Shown piece after piece: positions 1-4,383 of a stretch of 9,887 nt of DNA. The stretch comes from an uncultured Oscillospiraceae bacterium. GTDB taxonomy: Bacteria; Bacillota; Clostridia; Oscillospirales; Oscillospiraceae. The stretch is taken from NCBI GenBank assembly GCA_902478785.1, contig CABSMJ010000037.1:1-9887 (forward strand), read 5' to 3'. The position numbers and the translations under genes were made by a program. Numbering within the stretch: position 1 is the first letter of the stretch; every line of letters starts with the position of its first letter. Below the pieces are notes generated by a model. That model ran no database searches. It saw only the letters and a list, made by a program, of their open reading frames with translations, and was not told the DNA's origin.

Positions 1-66
1 CTCAGTTGGTAGAGCAGCTGATTTGTAATCAGCAGGTCGGGGGTTCGAGTCCGTCCACCAGCTCCA
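1..66 (+). tRNA. tRNA-Thr (UGU), 5' end outside the window
   Basis: The 3' part of a tRNA. The D arm is present from CTCAGTTGGTAGAG. The anticodon stem pairs GCTGA (17-21) with TCAGC (29-33) around loop TTTGTAA, giving anticodon TGT (24-26), which reads threonine codons. The T arm contains GGTTCGAGTCC and the gene ends in an encoded CCA at 64-66. Only the 5' acceptor strand and the start of the D arm are missing, so this is a window-edge truncation. It lies 11 bp upstream of a tRNA-Tyr gene, probably in one transcript. Confidence 0.95.
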
Positions 67-77
67 AAATTTCATAT

Positions 78-162
78 GGGGGAATTCCCGAGTGGCCAAA
101 GGGGACAGACTGTAAATCTGCTGGCTTTGCCTTCGATGGTTCGAATCCATCTTCCCCCACCA
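78..162 (+). tRNA. tRNA-Tyr (GUA)
   Basis: A complete 85-nt class II tRNA. GGGGGAA (78-84) pairs with TTCCCCC before the A-CCA end. The anticodon loop CTGTAAA (110-116) gives anticodon GTA (112-114). The long variable arm CTGGCTTTGCCTTCGA is typical of bacterial tRNA-Tyr. The loop reads A36-A37-A38, the context recognised by MiaA before MiaB modification, and a miaB gene lies about 2.2 kb downstream. The outermost anticodon-stem pair (105/121) is an A-C mismatch. The gene is followed directly by an intrinsic terminator. Confidence 0.97.
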
Positions 163-165
163 AAA

Positions 166-196
166 ATGTCCTGCCAATAGGCGGGGCATTTTTTTA
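166..196 (+). terminator. Intrinsic terminator of the tRNA operon
   Basis: Stem ATGTCCTGCC (166-175) and GGCGGGGCAT (180-189) form 10 pairs, two of them G-U, around an AATA loop, followed by a T run. It begins four bases after the tRNA-Tyr CCA, so it should end the Thr-Tyr tRNA transcript. Confidence 0.92.
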
Positions 197-261
197 TTTG
201 TCTCCCCCTCCGCTCCCGGGGCCGGACCGGAGAGGGAAACAAGTAAATTAGATTTGCGAAA

Positions 262-283
262 AGAATTCATCAAAGTTCTTGTT
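262..283. promoter_or_regulatory. Upstream operator-like repeat (imperfect copy)
   Basis: AGAATTCATCAAAGTTCTTG plus TT matches the sequence at 318-339 at 18 of 22 positions, with starts 56 bp apart. The shared half-site TTCTTGTT is followed in both copies by AGAG within a few bases. The palindrome is degraded on its left side here. This is inferred to be a second, weaker operator for the S24 repressor encoded downstream or for another regulator; no binding data are available. Confidence 0.5.
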
Positions 284-292
284 TAGAGTTAT

Positions 293-306
293 AGCACATA
301 TGTTCG
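293..306 (-). promoter_or_regulatory. Possible LexA (SOS) box
   Basis: On the minus strand the 14-mer is CGAACATATGTGCT. The known Firmicutes SOS-box consensus is CGAACRNRYGTTYC, and 12 of 14 positions agree; the two misses are both in the right half. It lies about 40 bp upstream of the -35 box of the S24 repressor gene. One near-consensus 14-mer can occur by chance, so this is a candidate only. Confidence 0.4.
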
Positions 307-323
307 ATTATGTCAAGAGAATT

Positions 324-340
324 TAACAAGATTCTTGTTA
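324..340. promoter_or_regulatory. Perfect 17-bp palindromic operator
   Basis: TAACAAGA-T-TCTTGTTA is a perfect dyad ending 7 bp before the -35 box at 348. Its size and position are typical of an operator bound by a dimeric helix-turn-helix repressor. Autoregulation by the adjacent XRE/S24 protein is the simplest reading and is an inference. Confidence 0.65.
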
Positions 341-347
341 GAGGCCG

Positions 348-376
348 TTGACAGAACCATACCTTTCGGGTATGCT
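348..376 (+). promoter_or_regulatory. Strong housekeeping promoter of the S24 repressor gene
   Basis: A consensus -35 TTGACA (348-353), a 17-bp spacer and -10 TATGCT (371-376) predict a start near 383, about 37 nt before the ATG. An inverted repeat, CATACC (358-363) and GGTATG (369-374), lies in the spacer and overlaps the -10. A protein bound there would block polymerase directly, so it is a second possible operator. Confidence 0.85.
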
Positions 377-419
377 AAAGGAGAAAAGAGAAAAACAGCG
401 GACGTGAAGGAGCGCAGCC

Positions 420-1166
420 ATGAGCATTGGGCAGAGAATCCGGGAGCGCCGGGAGGAGCTGGGGCTGTCCCAGGCGGAACTGGCCCGGCGGCTGGGGGTG
501 ACCCAGTCCACGGTGGGCAACTATGAGGCGGGCATCAGCTCTCCCAACGGGGAGAATCTGCTGCGGCTGTTCGACTGTCTGGAGACGGAGCCCAACTACC
601 TGTTCCAGGACAGCTACCGGGGCGGGAAAAAGGTCTTGAGCGGGCCGGAGCGGGCGCTGCTGGAGCGCTACCGCCGGCTGTCCCCGGCGGGGCGGCGGAC
701 GCTGCAGTCCGTGGCGGAGGCCCTGGGCAGCTATCAGGAGGAGATGGAGGCGGAGCAGATGGCCCCGGAGCCCAAGGTCATTCCGCTCTACCGCAGCCCG
801 GCCGCCGCCGGCTATGCTGCGCCGGTGTTCGGGGAGGACTATGAGCCCCATGTGCTGACGGAGGACCGGCCCCAGGGGGCGGAGTTCGCCGTGCGCATCC
901 AGGGGGATTCCATGAGCCCCTGGATCCCCGACGGGTCGGTGGTGTATGTGAACCATGACCCCCTTGTCGACGGGGACGTGGGCATCTTCTGCGTGGACGG
1001 GGCCATGGTGTGCAAGCAGTATCATAAGCGGGGCGGCACGGTGTATCTCTTCTCCCTGAATCGCAGCCGGGCCGACGCGGACGTGGTGCTGCCGGAGAGC
1101 AGCGGCCGGAGCCTGGTGTGCCTGGGGCGGGTGATGCTCCGGGGCTTTCCCCTGCCGGAGGAATAA
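420..1166 (+). CDS. XRE-family repressor with S24 (LexA/CI-type) self-cleavage domain
   Basis: A 248-residue transcriptional repressor. The N-terminal helix-turn-helix of the XRE/Cro-CI type spans about residues 5-60, with SQAELARRLGVTQSTVGNYE forming the DNA-reading helices. After a linker, the C-terminal S24 domain (about 120-245) shows the full self-cleavage set: a scissile Ala130-Gly131 in AAAGYA, nucleophile Ser164 in GDSM and base Lys199 in MVCKQY. Spacings of 34 and 35 residues match LexA-like proteins. In this family RecA bound to single-stranded DNA triggers cleavage and lifts repression. It is not LexA itself, because LexA has a winged-helix N-terminus; it resembles CI or HdiR-type regulators. 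AAGGAG (407-412) sits 7 nt before the ATG. No phage genes are visible beside it, so its targets beyond its own palindrome-rich promoter are unknown. Confidence 0.9.
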   Translation: MSIGQRIRERREELGLSQAELARRLGVTQSTVGNYEAGISSPNGENLLRLFDCLETEPNYLFQDSYRGGKKVLSGPERALLERYRRLSPAGRRTLQSVAEALGSYQEEMEAEQMAPEPKVIPLYRSPAAAGYAAPVFGEDYEPHVLTEDRPQGAEFAVRIQGDSMSPWIPDGSVVYVNHDPLVDGDVGIFCVDGAMVCKQYHKRGGTVYLFSLNRSRADADVVLPESSGRSLVCLGRVMLRGFPLPEE

Positions 1167-1170
1167 GAAA

Positions 1171-1206
1171 AAAGAGGCGGTCCCGGATATCCGGGACCGC
1201 CTCTTT
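1171..1206. terminator. Perfect-palindrome terminator, probably bidirectional
   Basis: A 36-bp perfect palindrome with arms AAAGAGGCGGTCCCGGAT and the exact complement, starting 4 bp after the S24 repressor stop. Rightward, the arm ends in TTT only. Leftward, the hairpin is followed by a longer T run (TTTTTTCTTATT), so it is a better terminator for the leftward SDR gene. It would serve both convergent transcripts. Confidence 0.85.
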
Positions 1207-1226
1207 GTACGTCTCTGCTACTGCCA

Positions 1227-1332
1227 CGCAGGACAGACCTCGCAGGGGTTCACCGACCGCAGGGCCTCCCACCCCGCAGGATTTCGCACCCCGCAGGAGC
1301 GGCCTCGCAGAGTTCGCCGCCCGCAGGCGGCG
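1227..1332. repeat. Array of spaced CGCAGG repeats
   Basis: CGCAGG occurs at 1227, 1241, 1258, 1275, 1292 and 1322, with a CGCAGA variant at 1306. Start-to-start distances are 14, 17, 17, 17, 14 and 16 bp. The 14-bp units at 1227 (CGCAGGACAGACCT) and 1292 (CGCAGGAGCGGCCT) resemble each other, and so do the units that follow them at 1241 and 1306, suggesting a higher-order repeat. No credible gene covers it. Function is unknown. Confidence 0.6.
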
Positions 1333-1347
1333 AAAAAATTCCAATCC

Positions 1348-1380
1348 GTTTTCTCCGGCGGCGTGTACGTCGGAGAAAAC
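1348..1380. repeat. Inverted repeat GTTTTCTCCG / CGGAGAAAAC
   Basis: A perfect 10-bp stem (1348-1357 with 1371-1380) around a 13-base loop. It lies in the non-coding stretch between the convergent S24 repressor and SDR genes. Read leftward there is no T tract after it, so it is not an obvious terminator. Confidence 0.6.
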
Positions 1381-1386
1381 ACAGCA

Positions 1387-1437
1387 CATGGCGGATGGGG
1401 CGACAATTTCAAGGGAAATCGAGCCCCATCCGCCATG
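1387..1437. repeat. Long hairpin with 15-bp perfect stem
   Basis: CATGGCGGATGGGGC (1387-1401) is exactly complementary to 1423-1437. Inside lies a second small stem, ATTTC (1406-1410) with GAAAT (1415-1419) around AAGG, giving a stacked cruciform-like structure. It sits 40-90 bp past the SDR stop codon. It could be a repeat-family element or an mRNA 3'-end structure; it lacks a terminator-type T run. Confidence 0.65.
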
Positions 1438-1446
1438 AAGTCTCTC

Positions 1447-1472
1447 TCCCGAAAGTGCTTGCACTTTTGGGA
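1447..1472. repeat. Hairpin just downstream of the SDR stop codon
   Basis: TCCCGAAAGTG (1447-1457) pairs with CACTTTTGGGA (1462-1472), 11 pairs with one G-U, around CTTG. It begins 4 bp beyond the SDR stop on the minus strand, so it would lie at the start of the mRNA 3' region. No T run follows, so a role in mRNA stability or processing is more likely than termination. Confidence 0.55.
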
Positions 1473-1476
1473 AGTC

Positions 1477-2211
1477 TTACACGATGAACCCCCCGTCCGG
1501 CGTAATGACCTGCCCGGTGAGGAAGGAGGCCTCCTCGGAGGCCAGGAAGGCCACGGCCGCGGCGATGTCCTCCGGCGTGCCCAGACGGCCCAGAGGCGTC
1601 TGCTCCGCCAGATCCCGGCGGGTCTCCTCCGGCAGCACTGAGAGCATATCCGTGTCGATGACGCCGGGGGCCACGCAGTTGACCCGGATGTGGGACGGGC
1701 CCAGCTCCATGGCCAGGGACCGGGTCAGGCCGATGACCGCCGCCTTGGTGGCGGAGTAGGCCACCTCGCAGGAGGCGCCCCGCTGGCCCCAGATGGAGGA
1801 GGTGTTGATGATGCACCCGCTCTTTTCGTGGAGCATGTGGGGCAGCACCGCCTGGATGGTGTGGAAAGCGCCGTCCAGATTCACGGCGAAGTACCGCCGC
1901 CACTGCTCCTCGGTGATGTCCTGAAAGAGCATCTGTCCGGCGATGCCCGCGTTGTTCACCAGCAGGCTCACCGGCCCCAGGTCCTGCTCCACGGCCCGGA
2001 CCATCTGCTCCACCGCCGCCCGGTCGGCCACGTCGGCCTGGTAGACCGCCGCCTGGCAGCCCTCGTCCACCAGGGTGTCCCGCAAGTCCTCCGCCGCCTG
2101 ACGGTGGGTGACATAGTTGATGCCCACGGCCCAGCCGCCGCGGGCCAGACGGGCGGCCACCGCCCGGCCGATCCCCCGGGAGGAACCGGTCACCAGTGCC
2201 ACTTTCTTCAT
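1477..2211 (-). CDS. SDR-family NAD(P)-dependent oxidoreductase, FabG-like
   Basis: A 244-residue classical short-chain dehydrogenase/reductase. The Rossmann nucleotide-binding motif TGSSRGIG is at residues 8-15 and NNAG at 86-89. The catalytic tetrad is Asn111, Ser139 (INTSS), Tyr152 and Lys156 in YSATK. The C-terminal APGVIDTDM, PLGRLGTPEDIA and LTGQVITPDGG segments are typical of FabG (3-oxoacyl-ACP reductase) and its close relatives. With no fatty-acid genes beside it, the true substrate cannot be told and it may reduce another ketone. The start at MKKVALV is chosen because AAAGGAG lies 10 nt upstream and the Rossmann strand begins at once; an upstream in-frame start would add 18 unlike residues. 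It diverges from miaB and converges on the S24 repressor gene. Confidence 0.9.
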   Translation of the reverse strand: MKKVALVTGSSRGIGRAVAARLARGGWAVGINYVTHRQAAEDLRDTLVDEGCQAAVYQADVADRAAVEQMVRAVEQDLGPVSLLVNNAGIAGQMLFQDITEEQWRRYFAVNLDGAFHTIQAVLPHMLHEKSGCIINTSSIWGQRGASCEVAYSATKAAVIGLTRSLAMELGPSHIRVNCVAPGVIDTDMLSVLPEETRRDLAEQTPLGRLGTPEDIAAAVAFLASEEASFLTGQVITPDGGFIV

Positions 2212-2241
2212 CGCTCCATCGCTCCTTTCGTTTCTCCGGCA

Positions 2242-2270
2242 AGTATAGCAGGAAACGCCTCCCAAGGCAA
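2242..2270 (-). promoter_or_regulatory. SDR gene promoter (extended -10)
   Basis: Read leftward: -35 TTGCCT (2270-2265), a 17-bp spacer ending in TGC, and -10 TATACT (2247-2242). The predicted start is near 2235, about 24 nt before the ATG and just ahead of the AAAGGAG ribosome-binding site (2228-2222). Confidence 0.75.
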
Positions 2271-2289
2271 GGCGGCAGGGGCTTTGCCC

Positions 2290-2318
2290 TTGTGTTTTCC
2301 GGGCTTGTATGCTATGAT
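2290..2318 (+). promoter_or_regulatory. miaB promoter (extended -10)
   Basis: -35 TTGTGT (2290-2295), a 17-bp spacer and -10 TATGAT (2313-2318), preceded by TGC to make an extended -10. The predicted start is near 2325, about 40 nt before the miaB start. The -10 and start point are overlapped by the palindrome at 2316-2335. Confidence 0.75.
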
Positions 2319-2335
2319 ACTTTAGTTAAAGTATC
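2316..2335. promoter_or_regulatory. Operator-like palindrome over the miaB start point
   Basis: GATACTTTA (2316-2324) and TAAAGTATC (2327-2335) form a perfect 9-bp inverted repeat with a GT spacer, covering the end of the -10 box and the predicted transcription start. The AT-rich, closely spaced arms resemble sites of winged-helix dimers such as MarR-family proteins. No such gene lies in the window, so the binding protein is unknown. Confidence 0.6.
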
Positions 2336-2364
2336 GAATTCACCCAATTTGGAGGAACGAGGAT

Positions 2365-3813
2365 TTGGAACGTAAAGACGTACTGGTCTCGGAGGAGGAC
2401 CTTGCCCGGCAGCGGGAGTTTACCGGAAAGATACGGGACCTTTTGCAGGAGGAGGGCCGCCGGCCCCTGGCCTGCGTGGACACCTTCGGCTGCCAGCAGA
2501 ACGTGGCCGACGGCCAGCGCATCCTGGGGATGCTGCAGAAGATGGGCTTTGCTTTCACCCAGGAGCCGAAAGAGGCGGATGTGGTGATCCTCAACACCTG
2601 CGCCGTCCGGGAGCACGCGGAAAAGCGGGTTTTCGGCAACCTGGGCGCCCTGACCCATTCCAAGAAGGCCAACCCCCGGCAGATCATCTGTGTCTGCGGG
2701 TGCATGGCCCAGGAGCCCCGGGTGGCCAAGAAGATCCGGGAGAGCTACCGCCATGTGGATCTGGTGTTCGGGCCCCACGTCCTGTGGAAATTCCCGGAGC
2801 TCCTGTATCAGGTCTACACCCGCCGCGGCCGGGTCTTTTCCGTGGAGGATGAGCACGGCCGCCTGGCCGAGGGCCTGCCGGTGGTGCGGGAGAAGGGCGT
2901 CAAGGCCTGGGTCTCCATCATGTACGGCTGCAACAACTTCTGCTCCTACTGCATCGTGCCCTATGTCCGGGGCCGGGAGCGAAGCCGGGACCCGGAGAAG
3001 ATTCTGGAGGAGGTCCGGGAGCTGGTGGCGGAGGGGTACAAGGACATCACCCTCCTGGGCCAGAACGTCAACTCCTACGGCCGGGACCTGAATATGGGCG
3101 TGGACTTTGCCGACCTTCTGGAGCGCATCGACCGGGAGATCCCCGGGGAGTATCTCATCCGCTTTATCTCCAGCCACCCCAAGGACGCCACAGAAAAGCT
3201 CTTTGACACCATGGCCCGCTGCCCCCATGTGGCCAAGCAGCTGCACCTGCCCTTCCAGTCCGGCAACGACCGGGTGCTCCAGGCCATGAACCGCCGCTAC
3301 ACCCGGGCAAAGTACCTGGAGGAGATCGCCTACGCCAAGAAAGTCATGCCGGACCTGGTGCTGACCTCCGACGTCATCATCGGCTTCCCCGGCGAGACGG
3401 AGGCGGAGGCCATGGACACCGTTTCCCTGGTGAAGGAGGTGGGCTTTGACGCCCTCTTCACCTTCATCTACTCCCCCCGGCCCGGCACGCCGGCGGCGGA
3501 GATGCCGGACCCCTACACCCGGGCGGAGAAGCAGGTGTGGTTCGACCGCCTGCTGGAGGCGCAAAACGAGATTTCCGCCCGGCTCCACGCCGGATATGTG
3601 GGCCGGACGGTCCGGGTGCTGGTGGACGGGGAGAGCGGCGACGAGCGCTGGCCCCTCAGCTCCCGCACCAACGGCGGGCGGCTGGTCCACCTGGCCGGGG
3701 ACCGGAAGTATATCGGCCGGTTTATCGACGTGAAGATCACCGACAGCAACACCTGGGCCCTCTTCGGTGAGGTGGAGGAACCCGCCTCAGCCCCAGAGAC
3801 GGCGGGCCAGTAA
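2365..3813 (+). CDS. miaB: tRNA-2-methylthio-N6-dimethylallyladenosine synthase (MiaB)
   Basis: A radical-SAM methylthiotransferase that turns i6A37 into ms2i6A37 in tRNAs reading UNN codons, after MiaA. The N-terminal UPF0004 domain carries the three auxiliary-cluster cysteines: Cys43 (TFGCQQN), Cys79 (NTCAVRE) and Cys113 (CGCMAQ). The radical-SAM triad CxxxCxxC is Cys189, Cys193 and Cys196 in YGCNNFCSYC, followed by VRGRERSR. A TRAM RNA-binding domain covers about 410-470. At 482 residues it is near the family length, with a somewhat long N-terminus. The start is a TTG with GGAGG 9 nt upstream; no better ATG precedes the first conserved motif. RimO is less likely given the VRGRERSR context and the mutS/mutL neighbourhood. 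The last nine codons, stop included, overlap the opposing small gene by 27 bp. Confidence 0.95.
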   Translation: MERKDVLVSEEDLARQREFTGKIRDLLQEEGRRPLACVDTFGCQQNVADGQRILGMLQKMGFAFTQEPKEADVVILNTCAVREHAEKRVFGNLGALTHSKKANPRQIICVCGCMAQEPRVAKKIRESYRHVDLVFGPHVLWKFPELLYQVYTRRGRVFSVEDEHGRLAEGLPVVREKGVKAWVSIMYGCNNFCSYCIVPYVRGRERSRDPEKILEEVRELVAEGYKDITLLGQNVNSYGRDLNMGVDFADLLERIDREIPGEYLIRFISSHPKDATEKLFDTMARCPHVAKQLHLPFQSGNDRVLQAMNRRYTRAKYLEEIAYAKKVMPDLVLTSDVIIGFPGETEAEAMDTVSLVKEVGFDALFTFIYSPRPGTPAAEMPDPYTRAEKQVWFDRLLEAQNEISARLHAGYVGRTVRVLVDGESGDERWPLSSRTNGGRLVHLAGDRKYIGRFIDVKITDSNTWALFGEVEEPASAPETAGQ

Positions 3814-4044
3814 GATGGCCTCCCGGGCCAGGTGCCGCTGGGCGATGTCGGCCATGGCGTTGGAGGCCTCCTCCCAGATAAGAAGCAGCCGCTGCTGCTG
3901 AGGCGGGAGGTCGGGGGAGAGGGCCGCGAAGGCCTCCTGAGCCCGGCGCTGCTGGTCAAGATAGTCCCGCCGGGCCAGGAGCTGAGGGCCCAGGTCCTCC
4001 TCCAGACGGTCCAGCAGGATCTCAATGGGATCACAGTGGTCCAT
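3787..4044 (-). CDS. Small helical protein of unknown function, partner of the divergent XRE gene
   Basis: An 85-residue cytoplasmic protein that I cannot assign firmly. It is rich in Leu, Ala, Gln, Glu and Arg, with no signal peptide, membrane segment or recognised catalytic motif. Two predicted helical stretches (about 6-42 and 48-84) flank a proline-containing turn, SPDLPP, suggesting a helical hairpin or coiled-coil dimer. The layout recalls small DUF6809-type clostridial proteins, but that is only an impression. The ATG at 4044 is preferred over an in-frame TTG at 4062 because GGGAG (4058-4054) lies 9 nt before it. It shares a mirror-image promoter with the XRE gene at 4143 and overlaps the 3' end of miaB by 27 bp. 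The paired, co-controlled layout suggests linked function, perhaps a regulator and its modulator. Confidence 0.65.
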   Translation of the reverse strand: MDHCDPIEILLDRLEEDLGPQLLARRDYLDQQRRAQEAFAALSPDLPPQQQRLLLIWEEASNAMADIAQRHLAREAILLARRLWG

Positions 4045-4068
4045 AGTGTTACACTCCCACAAAAGTAT

Positions 4069-4097
4069 TTGACATTCCTAAACTGGAATATTACGAT
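4069..4097 (+). promoter_or_regulatory. Rightward promoter of the XRE gene
   Basis: -35 TTGACA (4069-4074), a 17-bp spacer and -10 TACGAT (4092-4097); predicted start near 4104. The -35 is the first six bases of the left arm of the 15-bp inverted repeat, so a regulator bound there would block polymerase. Confidence 0.75.
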
Positions 4098-4100
4098 AGC

Positions 4101-4129
4101 ATCATAACACGCCTGTTTAGGAATGTCAA
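4101..4129 (-). promoter_or_regulatory. Leftward promoter of the 85-residue protein gene
   Basis: Read on the minus strand: -35 TTGACA (4129-4124), a 17-bp spacer and -10 TATGAT (4106-4101); predicted start near 4094, about 50 nt before the ATG at 4044. It is closer to consensus than its rightward twin, which has -10 TACGAT. Confidence 0.75.
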
Positions 4130-4142
4130 GGGAAGGAAGTCT

Positions 4143-4343
4143 ATGAACTTTTCTGAACACCTTGTCTTATTGCGAGAAAAAAGAGGCGTTTTACAAAAAG
4201 ACCTTGCCAAAGCAATCGGAATCAGTCTCCACGCCTACCAGCGGTTTGAGTATGGAGAGCAGGAACCCAGACTATCCGTACTGGTGGCCCTGGCGGACTA
4301 TTACGACCTGACATTGGACGAGCTGGTGGGGCGGCAGCGCTGA
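4143..4343 (+). CDS. Small XRE-family helix-turn-helix regulator
   Basis: A 66-residue protein that is almost only a Cro/CI-type DNA-binding domain. The helix-turn-helix spans about residues 18-42 (QKDLAKAIGIS followed by YQRFEYGEQEP), and the fourth helix ends in LALADYYDLTLDELVG-like sequence, a common ending in this family. There is no effector or protease domain. A weak GGAAGG ribosome-binding site sits just before the ATG. The first 80 bp are more AT-rich than the neighbouring genes. The right arm of the inverted repeat ends 13 bp before the start, so self-repression is likely. The next gene begins 40 bp downstream in the same direction with no terminator visible, so this promoter may also feed the MBL-mutS cluster. 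Confidence 0.85.
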   Translation: MNFSEHLVLLREKRGVLQKDLAKAIGISLHAYQRFEYGEQEPRLSVLVALADYYDLTLDELVGRQR

Positions 4344-4383
4344 GGCGCCCGCCTGCCGGAGAGATGAGAAAGGAGCCTTTTCC

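Larger units (their letters stand above)
4069..4129. repeat. 61-bp dyad: perfect 15-bp inverted repeat framing two promoters
   Basis: TTGACATTCCTAAAC (4069-4083) is repeated exactly in inverse orientation at 4115-4129. The centre, around base 4099, is itself symmetric (TAcGATagcATCaTA). Each arm supplies the -35 of one promoter and each half of the centre supplies one -10. The two polymerase sites overlap, so the leftward and rightward genes are probably transcribed alternately and controlled by one protein bound at the arms, plausibly the XRE product. Confidence 0.85.

Noticed and set aside
78..196. tRNA-Tyr as an integration site for a mobile element
   Set aside because: No integrase gene and no second copy of the tRNA 3' end was found in the window, so an attachment site cannot be supported.
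6..251. An 81-codon plus-strand frame across both tRNA genes
   Set aside because: It is built from tRNA sequence and passes through the terminator hairpin; it has no ribosome-binding site.
1227..1332. CRISPR array
   Set aside because: The repeated core is only 6 bp and the period is 14-17 bp, far below CRISPR repeat and spacer lengths, and no cas genes are present.
1118..1438. A 106-codon plus-strand frame through the CGCAGG array
   Set aside because: It starts inside the S24 repressor gene, crosses a strong terminator palindrome and encodes Pro/Arg/Ser-rich sequence without motifs or a ribosome-binding site.
1409..2242. A 277-codon minus-strand frame overlapping the SDR gene
   Set aside because: It is a Gly/Arg-rich out-of-frame reading of the same strand as the SDR gene, which has the complete catalytic tetrad.
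2212..2265. Longer N-terminus for the SDR protein starting at 2265
   Set aside because: It would contain the -10 promoter box and the AAAGGAG ribosome-binding site, and adds 18 residues unlike any SDR start.
2326..3690. A 454-codon open frame on the minus strand
   Set aside because: It mirrors miaB, whose cysteine motifs and TRAM domain are intact. The antisense product is again Leu/Gly/Val/His-rich and without motifs.
4344..4383. Terminator between the XRE and MBL genes
   Set aside because: Bases 4332-4358 can form a CGGCA/TGCCG hairpin, but it overlaps the XRE stop region and has no T run, so readthrough is more likely.
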